A stretch of DNA of 22,324 bases from JAAXTX01 sp035560715 (GCA_035560715.1 DATMYW010000055.1:1-22324), one strand, 5' to 3'; positions 13,330 to 20,556 are shown, counted from the first letter of the stretch. A program made the numbers and translations. The notes: generated by a model from the sequence alone, not told the origin.

Positions 13330-16300
13330 TTACATCGTCTGATCGGATTTTTTCACCCCCTGTACCGCAGAGATCCGTTCCTTCGCCGCGTCGTCGAGTT
13401 CGACTGAAAACGCGGTACGGATGATTTGGCCGGCGACGGAGAGGAAAATCCTCGTATCACCCTTCGGAAGGGCGCCGAGTATCGCAGTGAGTTCGCCGAG
13501 CGATTCCGTCGCGCCGGCCTCGTCGAGAGCGATCGTGAGGTGCTCCTCGCGCTGGGGAACATCGTTCCCGTCCGTTGTGTCACGGATGGTCGAAGCACCG
13601 TGTCCGGCCCCCTGATGCTTTTTCCTCGTGAGCTTGATGGAACGGTATCGGTCCACCTCGGCCTCGTCAAGCTTGCGTCCCGACTCGGCCATGACCTTGG
13701 CCGAACCGTCGCGTCGGTTCACCTTGCCTTCGACAACGACAATCCCGTCCTCGGCCCAGAGCGATTCGGTCTCCGCCGCGACGCGCGGGAACACGAGTAC
13801 CTCGATGCGGCCCGTCAGGTCCTCGATGCCGACGAAATACATCGGCTGTCCGTTCTTCGAGAGGATCTTCTTGGACGTCGCGACGACGCCGCCGAGGCGC
13901 AGTGACATGCCGTCGGGCATCGATTCGATATCTCGGACCGGCGTGGCCACTTCGCGAAGATAGTCGTCGTACTCGGAGACCGGATGATCCGAGATATAGA
14001 GTCCGATGAGCTCCTTTTCCCATCCGAGCCGCTCCTTCTTCGTCGACGGCCGTTCCGGTTTCGCGAAACGTATCGTCGGTTTTTCCAGTTCGAGACCGCC
14101 GAAGAGGCTGTCCGAATGGGTCTCCTTTATCTTGCCGATGTTCTTTGCGAAAGAAAGGATCGTGTCGAGATTGTTGAGGAGCAAATTCCGTTCCCCGAAC
14201 CGGTCGAGCGCGCCGACCTTGGCGAGCGCTTCGAGCGATTTCTTGTTGAGATCCTTCACGCGTACGCGCTCCAACAGGTCTTCCATAGTCTGAAACGAGC
14301 CTTCTTCCTTCCGTACCCGGACGATCTCCTCGGCAGCCGGGCGTCCCACGTTCTTCACGGCATTAAGTCCGAACCGGATGCGTTCCTTCCCGTCGTCGCC
14401 CTCGATTACCGCGAAATCCTCGAAGCTTTCGTTCACGTCCGGTGCGAGCACCTCGACGCCGATCTGTCGCGCCTCCTCGACTTCGATCGCTATGCGGTCC
14501 GTGTCGTTCTGGTCGCTCGTGAGGAGGGCAGCCATGAATTCCGCCGGGTAGTGCGCTTTGAGAAACGCGGTCTGGTAGCCGACGAGCGCGTAGCAGGCAG
14601 CGTGGGAACGGTTGAACCCGTAGCCGGCGAACGGCTCGATGAACGCGAAGACCTGTTCGGCGATGCGGCGCGATATGCCTTCCTGTTCCGCACGGTCGAT
14701 GAACTTGAGCCGCTGCTCGGCGATCAGTTCCTTGATCTTCTTGCCCATCGCCTTACGCAGAACGTCCGCCTCGCCGAGCGTGAAGCCCGCCAGGTCGCGC
14801 GCGATCTGCATGACCTGTTCCTGATAGACGGCGACGCCGTACGTGTTGCGGAGGATCGGTTCGAGCTTGGGGTGGAGGTACTTCACGACCTTATGCCCGT
14901 GCTTGCCGTCGATGAAGTCGGGAATCCACTCCATCGGTCCCGGGCGGTAGAGGGCGACCATCGCGACGATGTCCTCGAAGACCGTCGGCTGGAGCTGTTT
15001 GAGATAGCGCTTCATGCCGTTCGATTCGAGCTGGAAGACGCCGGTCGTACGTGCTTCCTGCAAGAGCCGGTATGTCGACTCGTCGTCGAGAGGGATATGG
15101 TCCATTACGTCCGAAGCGGATCCTTGTTCGGGATCGATGCCGATGCGCTCCGCGAGGTCGGGGAACTTGCCGAGCGCGCGGATGATGCGGACGGTATTCT
15201 GGATGATGGTGAGGTTCTTGAGGCCGAGGAAGTCCATCTTCAGGAGTCCGATTTTCTCTACGGCGGAGAGTTTGGTCGAGGAGGCGTACTGCGTCACCGC
15301 GGCATCACCGTGGCCGGCCACCTTCTGGAGCGGGGAGTATGCGGTCACCGGGTCCTTGGTGATGACGACGCCGCAGGCGTGCACCGAGGCGTGACGTGCG
15401 TTGCCTTCGAGCTTTTTGGCGGTGTCTATGATGCGTTTCGCGTCCGGGCTTGTCTCGTACAGCGTCTTGAGATCCGGGACCTCCTCGACCGCCTTCGAGA
15501 GCGACGTGAACATCGGGATGAGTTTCGAGATCTGGTCGCAGAACGCGTAGGGAAAACCGAGTGCGCGGCCGGTATCTCGGATGGCGGCCTTGGCAGCCAT
15601 GGTTCCGAAAGTGATGATCTGCGCGACGTGGTCGCGGCCGTAGCGCTCCCGCACGTACTCGAGTACGTCGTCGCGTCGGTCGTCGGCGAAGTCCATGTCG
15701 ACGTCCGGCATCGAGATGCGTTCCGGATTCAGGAACCGCTCGAAGAGGAGGTCGTACTTGATAGGGTCGATGTTCGTGATTCCGGTCAGGTACGCGACGA
15801 ACGAACCGGCCGCCGAACCGCGTCCCGGTCCGACGACGACCCCGTTCTTCTTGGCCCAGTTCACGAAGTCGGCCACGATGAGGAAGTATGACGCGAAACC
15901 GGTCCGCGTGATGACGTCGAGTTCATACTCCATCCGCTCGCGGTGACTCGCGGGAACCGATTCGTCACCGTACCGATAGATCAACCCTTCATCGCAGAGC
16001 TCGCGGAGGTATTCGTCGGCCGTCTTTCCTTCCGGCACGTCGAAATGCGGGAGCTGTGTCTCGCCGAGCCGTATCTTGAGGTCGCACCGGTCGGCGATCT
16101 TCTTGGTGTTCTCGATCGCCCCCGGATAGTCCTTGAATATTTCTTCCATTTCCTCGGGACTTCGGAAAGAGAGGTCGAGGTGCGTGAGGCGCGGACGGTT
16201 CTCCTGTGCGACGGTCCAGTTGTTCTGGATACAGAGGAGGATATCGTGTGTGTCGCGATCATCGGGGTGCAGATAGAAGACGTCCGCCGCCGCGACCAGC

Positions 16301-16902
16301 GGGATCCCGGTCTCCTCGTGCATCTGTCGGAGACCCGCGTTGACGGTCGCCTGGCTTTCGAGTTCGACGTTCGGCCCCAGTTCGAGGAAGAAATTCCCTT
16401 CGCCGAAGATGTCCTGGTATTCCAGCGCCGCGGCCTTGGCGGCCTCATAGTTGTCGTAGATCAGGTTTGCCGGCACTTCGCCGGTCATGTTGCCCGAAAG
16501 AGCGATGAGTCCCTTGCCGAATTTCCTCAGGAGGTTCTTGTCGATACGGGCCTTGTAATAGAAACCGTCGAGCTGGGCGATCGAGACGAGCTGGAGGAGG
16601 TTGAGGTAACCTTCCTCGTTCGTGGCAAGGAGGACGAGAGTGTTGCGCGGACGATCGTCGGCCGACGGGGTCTTGCTCGTATGATCCTTCACGACGTGGA
16701 GTTCGGTGCCGATGATCGCCTTGATCCCGGCGTCCTTGCAGTGCACGTAGAACTCGACCGCGCCGTACATGTTGGACGTGTCGGTCAGCGCGAGCGAGGT
16801 CATCCCGTACGTTTTCGCCTCCGCGATCAGGTCGTCGACCTTCGGCAGGGCGTTGAGGAGTGAGAAATGAGAGTGGACGTGGAGGTGGACGAAGTCGGAC
16901 AT
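13330..16902 (-). CDS. dnaE: DNA polymerase III alpha subunit (DnaE)
   Basis: Replicative polymerase, 1190 aa from ATG 16902-16900 (MSDFVHLHVHSHFSLL). The PHP domain is N-terminal (HVHSHFS at 8-14). The palm begins near 300, with TGFASYFLIVADFV (334-347), GPGRGSAAGS (358-367), PDVDMDF (399-405, catalytic D402 and D404) and KMDFLGL (555-561, D557). RHASVHACGVVI and GYGFNRSHAACYALVGYQTA are fingers signatures; the helix-hairpin-helix region (KNVGRPAAEEI) and an OB-fold (near 1010-1080, RLGGVVATSKKILSKNGQPM) follow. There is no fused DnaQ exonuclease, so proofreading would need the PHP site or a separate protein; a DEDDh exonuclease is encoded at 18829-19362. The frame is open 30 codons further upstream, but that stretch is heptad repeat. 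The dnaE stop lies 20 bp before the CYTH gene. Confidence 0.97.
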   Translation of the reverse strand: MSDFVHLHVHSHFSLLNALPKVDDLIAEAKTYGMTSLALTDTSNMYGAVEFYVHCKDAGIKAIIGTELHVVKDHTSKTPSADDRPRNTLVLLATNEEGYLNLLQLVSIAQLDGFYYKARIDKNLLRKFGKGLIALSGNMTGEVPANLIYDNYEAAKAAALEYQDIFGEGNFFLELGPNVELESQATVNAGLRQMHEETGIPLVAAADVFYLHPDDRDTHDILLCIQNNWTVAQENRPRLTHLDLSFRSPEEMEEIFKDYPGAIENTKKIADRCDLKIRLGETQLPHFDVPEGKTADEYLRELCDEGLIYRYGDESVPASHRERMEYELDVITRTGFASYFLIVADFVNWAKKNGVVVGPGRGSAAGSFVAYLTGITNIDPIKYDLLFERFLNPERISMPDVDMDFADDRRDDVLEYVRERYGRDHVAQIITFGTMAAKAAIRDTGRALGFPYAFCDQISKLIPMFTSLSKAVEEVPDLKTLYETSPDAKRIIDTAKKLEGNARHASVHACGVVITKDPVTAYSPLQKVAGHGDAAVTQYASSTKLSAVEKIGLLKMDFLGLKNLTIIQNTVRIIRALGKFPDLAERIGIDPEQGSASDVMDHIPLDDESTYRLLQEARTTGVFQLESNGMKRYLKQLQPTVFEDIVAMVALYRPGPMEWIPDFIDGKHGHKVVKYLHPKLEPILRNTYGVAVYQEQVMQIARDLAGFTLGEADVLRKAMGKKIKELIAEQRLKFIDRAEQEGISRRIAEQVFAFIEPFAGYGFNRSHAACYALVGYQTAFLKAHYPAEFMAALLTSDQNDTDRIAIEVEEARQIGVEVLAPDVNESFEDFAVIEGDDGKERIRFGLNAVKNVGRPAAEEIVRVRKEEGSFQTMEDLLERVRVKDLNKKSLEALAKVGALDRFGERNLLLNNLDTILSFAKNIGKIKETHSDSLFGGLELEKPTIRFAKPERPSTKKERLGWEKELIGLYISDHPVSEYDDYLREVATPVRDIESMPDGMSLRLGGVVATSKKILSKNGQPMYFVGIEDLTGRIEVLVFPRVAAETESLWAEDGIVVVEGKVNRRDGSAKVMAESGRKLDEAEVDRYRSIKLTRKKHQGAGHGASTIRDTTDGNDVPQREEHLTIALDEAGATESLGELTAILGALPKGDTRIFLSVAGQIIRTAFSVELDDAAKERISAVQGVKKSDQTM

Positions 16903-16979
16903 AGTGACAGTGAACAGTAAACAGTGATCAGATAACAGGGAACGGGGAGCAACCGATAACTTACAACTGACAACAATCA
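16903..16979. repeat. Heptad repeat, 11 units, flush with the dnaE start codon
   Basis: Eleven 7-bp units on the plus strand: AGTGACA, GTGAACA, GTAAACA, GTGATCA, GATAACA, GGGAACG, GGGAGCA, ACCGATA, ACTTACA, ACTGACA, ACAATCA. The first unit directly abuts the complement of the dnaE ATG (16900-16902), so the array forms the last 77 bases of the dnaE leader. The words resemble those in the thyX and miaA arrays. Confidence 0.85.
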
Positions 16980-16999
16980 AGCACTGTGGCAATTACGCT

Positions 17000-17027
17000 A
17001 TGAAACCATCCAACAATGTGGTTTCAT
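17000..17027. promoter_or_regulatory. 9-bp perfect inverted repeat in the dnaE leader
   Basis: ATGAAACCA (17000-17008) and TGGTTTCAT (17019-17027) are perfect inverted copies with a 10-base loop. It could be a protein-binding operator or an RNA hairpin in the leader between the terminator at 17033-17063 and the heptad array. Function unknown. Confidence 0.45.
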
Positions 17028-17032
17028 CAAAC

Positions 17033-17063
17033 AAAAAACGCCTATCCTAAAGGAAAAGACGCT
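17033..17063 (-). terminator. Terminator-like hairpin in the dnaE leader
   Basis: On the minus strand, AGCGTC pairs with GGCGTT (two G-T wobbles), with inner TTCC/GGA pairing around a TTTA loop, followed by TTTTTT (17038-17033). It lies between the predicted promoter at 17155-17163 and the dnaE start, so it would either end a short RNA or attenuate dnaE. Confidence 0.5.
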
Positions 17064-17088
17064 GACATGGTCGAGAAAGTCGGTTCAT
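17047..17088 (-). CDS. Possible 13-residue leader peptide upstream of dnaE
   Basis: ATG 17088-17086 opens a 13-codon ORF (MNRLSRPCQRLFL) that ends at a TAG (17049-17047) in the loop of the terminator-like hairpin 17033-17063. A purine run (GGGGGAAG) lies about 10 bases upstream. The geometry is that of a leader peptide controlling attenuation, but an ORF of this size can arise by chance. Confidence 0.2.
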   Translation of the reverse strand: MNRLSRPCQRLFL

Positions 17089-17097
17089 ATGTTTTCG

Positions 17098-17140
17098 CTT
17101 CCCCCGTACGCCGGCTTGCGCCCTGGCTTCCGCCGGGAAG
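17098..17140 (-). ncRNA. Compact structured RNA element with two GNRA tetraloops, dnaE leader
   Basis: On the minus strand, CTTCCC (17140-17135) closes with GGGAAG (17103-17098). Inside are two adjacent short hairpins, GGC-GGAA-GCC (17134-17125) and GGC-GCAA-GCC (17122-17113). Both loops are GNRA on this strand only, which fixes the likely orientation. The element begins about 8 bases after the predicted transcription start and is followed by a mini-ORF and a terminator-like hairpin. It could be a cis-regulatory aptamer or part of a roughly 115-base small RNA. It does not match a riboswitch class I can name. Confidence 0.4.
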
Positions 17141-17154
17141 ATTGATACGATGAC

Positions 17155-17163
17155 AGTATAGCA
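17155..17163 (-). promoter_or_regulatory. Extended -10 promoter, probable dnaE promoter
   Basis: Minus-strand TGCTATACT: an extended -10 with TATACT at 17160-17155 and TG at 17163-17162. A weak -35 (TTTATT) lies 16 bp upstream. Start near 17148, which would give a dnaE leader of about 245 bases. Confidence 0.4.
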
Positions 17164-17176
17164 CGGAGCAGGTTGG

Positions 17177-17216
17177 AATAAAAGAAAGACCCGGGTGCGA
17201 TTACTCGCTGCCCGGG
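17177..17216 (-). terminator. Intrinsic terminator of the unknown 218-aa protein gene
   Basis: On the minus strand, CCCGGGCAGCG pairs with CGCACCCGGG across a short loop (stem 17216-17190), followed by the T-rich TCTTTCTTTTATT (17189-17177). It starts 14 bp after the stop of the gene at 17230. Confidence 0.75.
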
Positions 17217-17229
17217 AATCGGTTTTCGT

Positions 17230-17886
17230 TCACATCCATCCGAGTATCCGATGATGGATGCGGACCATGAGTTCATACGTGAGCCACGACCATTTCCCTC
17301 TGGTCCACTTCTGAACGGACCGTTTATCGAACCAGTCCGGCGTGATCGAAAGCGATTTCGATATCGCGGAGCCGAAGACATTTCTTGCCATAAAGAAACA
17401 TCTTTGGATATGTTCGGGGTGTGCGGTCACGCACGGTATTCGTAATCTGCGAAGCTCGGCAATCCGTTTGGCCTCGAGCATGAAGCCGCGTGTTCTAAGA
17501 TATCCTTTCTTCGGCGGCCAAATCGCAAAGAGCGTATCGATACATCTGTTATAGCGACCCGGATATCTTTTCCAGAGCTCATACATGATTTCCCATTGAC
17601 CGATGACCGGAATGTCGAAGGCACTCGGATGTTTCGATAATTCGGTCGCGAGAAGTATATTCGGCGAGCCCGGGTCGAAATTTTCGGTTTGCAGCCATTC
17701 GAACATCGCGATATCGTCGTCGAGCTCGTCACGTTTCTGCCGTATTATCGTCGAGGCTTCCTTGTCGGTGAACGAGTTTCGGCCAAATGCGTTCGCTACC
17801 ATGAAATCGTACATCTGATCCTTATTTGCATTGATGAACGACTCCGGCAGAAAGAGCCTATCGAAAACAGCGCTTTTCAGGTCCAT
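17230..17886 (-). CDS. Hypothetical protein, possibly distant YdcF/DUF218-like fold
   Basis: 218 aa, no signal peptide or clear membrane helix. The N-terminal third is helical and charged (RQKRDELDDDIAMFEWLQTE). The middle contains SKHPSAFDIPVIGQWEIMYE, then DTLFAIWPPKKGYLRTRGFM followed by RIAELRRLRIPCVTAHPEHI: a strand, a glycine/threonine-rich turn, a helix, then a strand ending in HPEH. That order recalls DUF218/YdcF proteins, but the match is loose and I would not assign it. The C-terminus is rich in Trp and basic residues (WTRGKWSWLTYELMVRIHHR). A GGGGGA lies just before the ATG at 17886-17884, a better Shine-Dalgarno than most genes here. Single-gene unit with its own terminator, divergent from rnhB. 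Confidence 0.7.
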   Translation of the reverse strand: MDLKSAVFDRLFLPESFINANKDQMYDFMVANAFGRNSFTDKEASTIIRQKRDELDDDIAMFEWLQTENFDPGSPNILLATELSKHPSAFDIPVIGQWEIMYELWKRYPGRYNRCIDTLFAIWPPKKGYLRTRGFMLEAKRIAELRRLRIPCVTAHPEHIQRCFFMARNVFGSAISKSLSITPDWFDKRSVQKWTRGKWSWLTYELMVRIHHRILGWM

Positions 17887-18076
17887 GGTTCCCCCAGTTT
17901 ACATTTGTAAGATTCTGATATCACGAAAGCACGTGAGGAACGAAAAGTCAATGTTCCGTGTGCGGTTTTTCCGCTATGCTGGAATTGATGTATGGTATCG
18001 TTTCATTGCCATATCGTTGAATCGTTCGGAATACGCATCAAGAGAAAGCCTCGTTGCGAATACAGGCACGAAATCC

Positions 18077-18763
18077 ATGGAGAGTCTATTTGATTTCGAA
18101 AAACAGAAACGCACTGAAACCGGTCTCGTCCTCGTCGGGATCGACGAGGCGGGGCGTGGGCCTTTGGCTGGGCCGGTCGTGGCGGCCGCGGCGGCGTATC
18201 GCGATCAGGTCTCGTTCGTCGTGGCGGAAGAGTTGGAAAAACGATTTCGATTCGTCCGTGATTCCAAGACGCTGTCCGAGAAGAAACGCGAGGAGATGTT
18301 CGGGTTTATCCTCGAGCATTTTCACGTCGGCATCGGCATCGTGTCCGCGGACGCGATCGATCGGATGAACATCCTTCAGGCGACGTTCCTCGCGATGAAG
18401 GAGGCGGTCTCCGACCTGCGGAAGACGCTCGGCGCGACGGGGGACGGGATGCTCCTCCTGGTCGATGGGAACCAGGAGATCCCGAATCTTTCGGTCGCGC
18501 AGGAAACGGTGATCGGTGGGGATGCTCGGGTGCGTTCTATCGCCGCGGCGTCCATCATCGCCAAGGTGACGAGGGACCGGATGATGGCGAAGTACGATCG
18601 GGAGTATCCCGCGTATGGGTTCGCTAAGCACAAGGGATATGGGACCAAAACGCATATGGACGCGCTTCGCCGGCTCGGCGCGTGTCCGATTCACCGGATG
18701 AGTTTCAAACCGGTCTTCTATTCGGTTCCCGAAAACGTGAACCGGAACCTGCTCAACGGATAA
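18077..18763 (+). CDS. rnhB: Ribonuclease HII
   Basis: Removes RNA primers and single ribonucleotides from DNA. From ATG 18077 the protein is 228 aa; upstream in-frame starts exist back to 17831 but code for no recognisable sequence and overlap the divergent gene. GIDEAGRGPLAGPVVAAAA (21-39) carries catalytic D23 and E24, LLLVDGNQ gives D130, and GGDARVRSIAAASIIAKVTRDR (148-168) gives the fourth acidic residue D149. YPAYGFAKHKGYGTKTHMDA (177-196) is the substrate-contact motif with the conserved tyrosine. There is no clear Shine-Dalgarno or convincing promoter in the 190 bp upstream. It converges on the exonuclease gene across a repeat-derived hairpin. Confidence 0.96.
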   Translation: MESLFDFEKQKRTETGLVLVGIDEAGRGPLAGPVVAAAAAYRDQVSFVVAEELEKRFRFVRDSKTLSEKKREEMFGFILEHFHVGIGIVSADAIDRMNILQATFLAMKEAVSDLRKTLGATGDGMLLLVDGNQEIPNLSVAQETVIGGDARVRSIAAASIIAKVTRDRMMAKYDREYPAYGFAKHKGYGTKTHMDALRRLGACPIHRMSFKPVFYSVPENVNRNLLNG

Positions 18764-18766
18764 CAG

Positions 18767-18830
18767 TCGAAAGTCCATAAGGTCCGTAAAGTCCCGTAGA
18801 AAAAAGACTTTGGACTTTCGACCCGTGACT
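18767..18830. repeat. 9/7-bp period repeat forming a hairpin between convergent genes
   Basis: Left part: 9-bp units GTCCATAAG, GTCCGTAAA, GTCCCGTAG. Right part: 7-bp units GACTTTG, GACTTTC, GACCCGT, GACTATG. The two halves are inverted relative to each other: GTCGAAAGTCC (18767-18777) is perfectly complementary to GGACTTTCGAC (18812-18822), and AAAGTC to GACTTT inside. It starts 3 bases after the rnhB stop and the last unit overlaps the exonuclease stop codon (18829-18831), so it may also serve as a two-way terminator. Confidence 0.8.
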
Positions 18831-19362
18831 ATGTCCGGTCGACGTATCGCGAAAACTTCCCGTAGGCATCGCGCAGGAGGCGCGCGTCGTTGAGCGCGTG
18901 GTGCATCCGGCGTGCGTCGGACGGTTCGATGCCGAGCGACTCTGAGAGGACGCGGTCGTTCTCGAGCAGGTTCGAGGGATTGAGTCCGACCGAGAACAGC
19001 ATGGATGCGAAGTCGATCGGATAGCGGTTGAACGGCCACTCCTCGTCGGGGAAGAGCTTATGGAGGAAGACGGTGTCGAAGTGGCTCACATAGGAGACGA
19101 GGTATGGGGCGGAGTCGCCGAGGAAGTGTCGGATCCGTTCGCGGGCCTTCTCCGGCGTCATCGGATTGCCGTCGAGCAGGGGAAGGATGTTCTCGCGGAC
19201 CCACGGGTGAGCCGAATCCGGATCGCGTTCGATTTCGAGGTAGAGTTCCTCACCTGACGGCTTCACGATCGCGACGGAAAGGATCTCTCCTTCGTACGGA
19301 TGAAGCGAGGTGAACTCGGCGTCGAAGAAGACGATGTTTTCGGAAAATGTCCCTGTCGGCAT
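18829..19362 (-). CDS. DnaQ-like 3'-5' exonuclease (DEDDh family)
   Basis: 177 aa RNase T/DnaQ-fold exonuclease. Motif I is VFFDAEFTSL (D14, E16), motif II SYVSHFDTVF (D96) and motif III HHALNDARLL (H154, D159), so all five metal-binding or catalytic positions of DEDDh enzymes are present. It is shorter than polymerase-associated epsilon, with no visible polymerase-binding C-terminal tail. It could act in trans as proofreader for the DnaE here or in RNA/DNA end trimming like oligoribonuclease or RNase T; sequence alone does not decide. The ATG at 19362-19360 has no strong Shine-Dalgarno. The gene is divergent from the aminotransferase gene and convergent with rnhB. Confidence 0.85.
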   Translation of the reverse strand: MPTGTFSENIVFFDAEFTSLHPYEGEILSVAIVKPSGEELYLEIERDPDSAHPWVRENILPLLDGNPMTPEKARERIRHFLGDSAPYLVSYVSHFDTVFLHKLFPDEEWPFNRYPIDFASMLFSVGLNPSNLLENDRVLSESLGIEPSDARRMHHALNDARLLRDAYGKFSRYVDRT

Positions 19363-19465
19363 ACGGTTTATGTGATTCTTTTAACCTTTCCCTCAGTATC
19401 TTCCATATGGGCGCACGAGGCAAGCGTGTCGGGGTCGCCCCTTCCCTTTTTCCCCGTTTTGTCCT

Positions 19466-19471
19466 TATAAT
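19466..19471 (+). promoter_or_regulatory. Consensus -10 box upstream of the aminotransferase gene
   Basis: A perfect TATAAT (19466-19471); the best -35 is a poor TTCCCT 18 bp upstream. Start near 19478, with a 90-base leader that contains a small hairpin, AGAGCC (19518-19523) / GGCTCT (19535-19540). Confidence 0.5.
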
Positions 19472-19567
19472 GTCGGCAACGGGGATATGACCGTCGCTTT
19501 CTCCTTTTTTCTTCAAGAGAGCCATAGGGGTCCCGGCTCTACGAATCGGCCTCGGAATCCGTAACGG

Positions 19568-20449
19568 ATGCGTATGTCTGAACAGTGCTATTTCAATGGG
19601 AAGGTTATGCCGATCGAGGAAGCGAACGTGAGTCCTCGTGACCTCGGTTTCCTACGAGGGTATGCGGTGTACGACGTGATGCCGGTCGTGAACGGCGAGC
19701 CGTTCCTTTTTGACGAGCACTGGAAGCGGTTCGAGCGGTCCGCGGATGACCTGGGGTTGCGGATTCCGACGACGCCGGACGAGGCCAAGGAGATCGCCCG
19801 TGACCTGATACGCCGCCATGAATACGAGACGATGATCGTGCGTACAGTGCTCTCCGGCGGGCCGAGTGCGAACGGTTTCCTTCCGGAAGGAAACGAGACG
19901 TTCTGTATGATGGTCGAGGAGACGGCGCCGCTGCCGCGCGAACTTTACGACAAGGGTGGCAAGGTTATCACGCTCGGTTATCGTCGGATGCATCCGTCCT
20001 CGCGGACGGCGGATTTCATCGTGCCGCTTCGTGAACGCGAACGCAAGCTCGCCGAGGGCGCGGTAGAGATCCTCTACGTGCACGGCGGGCGTGTACTCGA
20101 GGCGTCCACGAGCAACTTCTTCATCGTCAAGGACGGCGAGATACGCACGACCGGGCACGGGCCGCGCTCCGGCATCACACGTCGGCTTATCGTCCGCCTT
20201 GCCAAGGGTGCCGGCATCCCGGTCCGCGAGCACGGTCTCTTCGAAGGCGATCTCCGGTCCTGTGACGAGGCATTCCTGACGGCCTCGAACAAGTTGATCG
20301 TCCCGATCGTCCAGGTCAACGATTTCCCTGTCGGCGACGGCGAGGTGGGGCCCGTGACCAAGCGACTCCTCTCCATCCTCGAGGGATTCATGAAGTCGTA
20401 CGGTCCGGAATCCGATCGGAACATACCCGGACAGTCGCAGGCGATGTGA
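19568..20449 (+). CDS. Class IV aminotransferase homologue with Arg at the PLP-lysine position
   Basis: 293 aa, fold type IV PLP family (branched-chain or D-amino-acid aminotransferase, 4-amino-4-deoxychorismate lyase). The start MSEQCYFNGKVMPIEEANVS and DLGFLRGYAVYDVMP match the family N-terminus. LEASTSNFFIVKDG (177-190) is the E-x-S-x-S-N-x-F signature, with E178 the residue that pairs with the PLP ring nitrogen. SGITRRLIVRLA (201-212) is the phosphate-binding GITR. Aligning HPSSRTADFIVPLRERER with the usual KT/SxNYL segment, without gaps from the E178 motif, puts Arg146 (CGG) where the Schiff-base lysine belongs. It may therefore be catalytically altered or non-enzymatic. Starts at 19568 and 19574 are both possible. 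Its substrate is unknown; no biosynthetic neighbours are present. Confidence 0.85.
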   Translation: MRMSEQCYFNGKVMPIEEANVSPRDLGFLRGYAVYDVMPVVNGEPFLFDEHWKRFERSADDLGLRIPTTPDEAKEIARDLIRRHEYETMIVRTVLSGGPSANGFLPEGNETFCMMVEETAPLPRELYDKGGKVITLGYRRMHPSSRTADFIVPLRERERKLAEGAVEILYVHGGRVLEASTSNFFIVKDGEIRTTGHGPRSGITRRLIVRLAKGAGIPVREHGLFEGDLRSCDEAFLTASNKLIVPIVQVNDFPVGDGEVGPVTKRLLSILEGFMKSYGPESDRNIPGQSQAM

Positions 20450-20477
20450 TTTTCGGAGCCGGGTCATTGGCCGATAC

Positions 20478-20506
20478 TTGCCAAGTGAAAAGAACGATGG
20501 TAGAGT
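20478..20506 (+). promoter_or_regulatory. Promoter of rpmF
   Basis: TTGCCA (20478-20483) and TAGAGT (20501-20506) with a 17 bp spacer. Start near 20513, leaving a 44-base leader. The leader includes AGGC/GCCT around CGAGC followed by T residues (about 20518-20537), a weak terminator-like fold. Confidence 0.5.
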
Positions 20507-20556
20507 GTTCCGTGAACAGGCCGAGCGCCTTTTTTATCCGTCCTGAGTGAACCGAT

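Noticed and set aside
13984..15891. 635-codon open frame on the plus strand
   Set aside because: It is antisense to dnaE, whose motifs and length are certain. Its composition (runs of D, E, R, V) is that of the mirrored GC-rich codon pattern, and no domain is visible.
15943..16863. 306-codon plus-strand open frame
   Set aside because: Antisense to the PHP and N-terminal part of dnaE, with the same mirrored composition.
17831..18076. 82-codon N-terminal extension of rnhB
   Set aside because: It overlaps the divergent gene and its leader and shows no homology; RNase HII proteins begin close to the GIDEAGRG motif.
18086..19039. 317-codon minus-strand open frame
   Set aside because: Antisense to rnhB and out of frame with the DEDDh exonuclease; Arg/His/Pro-rich with no motif.
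19431..19441. GGGG-TCG-CCCC hairpin followed by T-rich DNA, as a terminator
   Set aside because: The stem is only 4 bp and lies between divergent genes, where no transcript needs to end.
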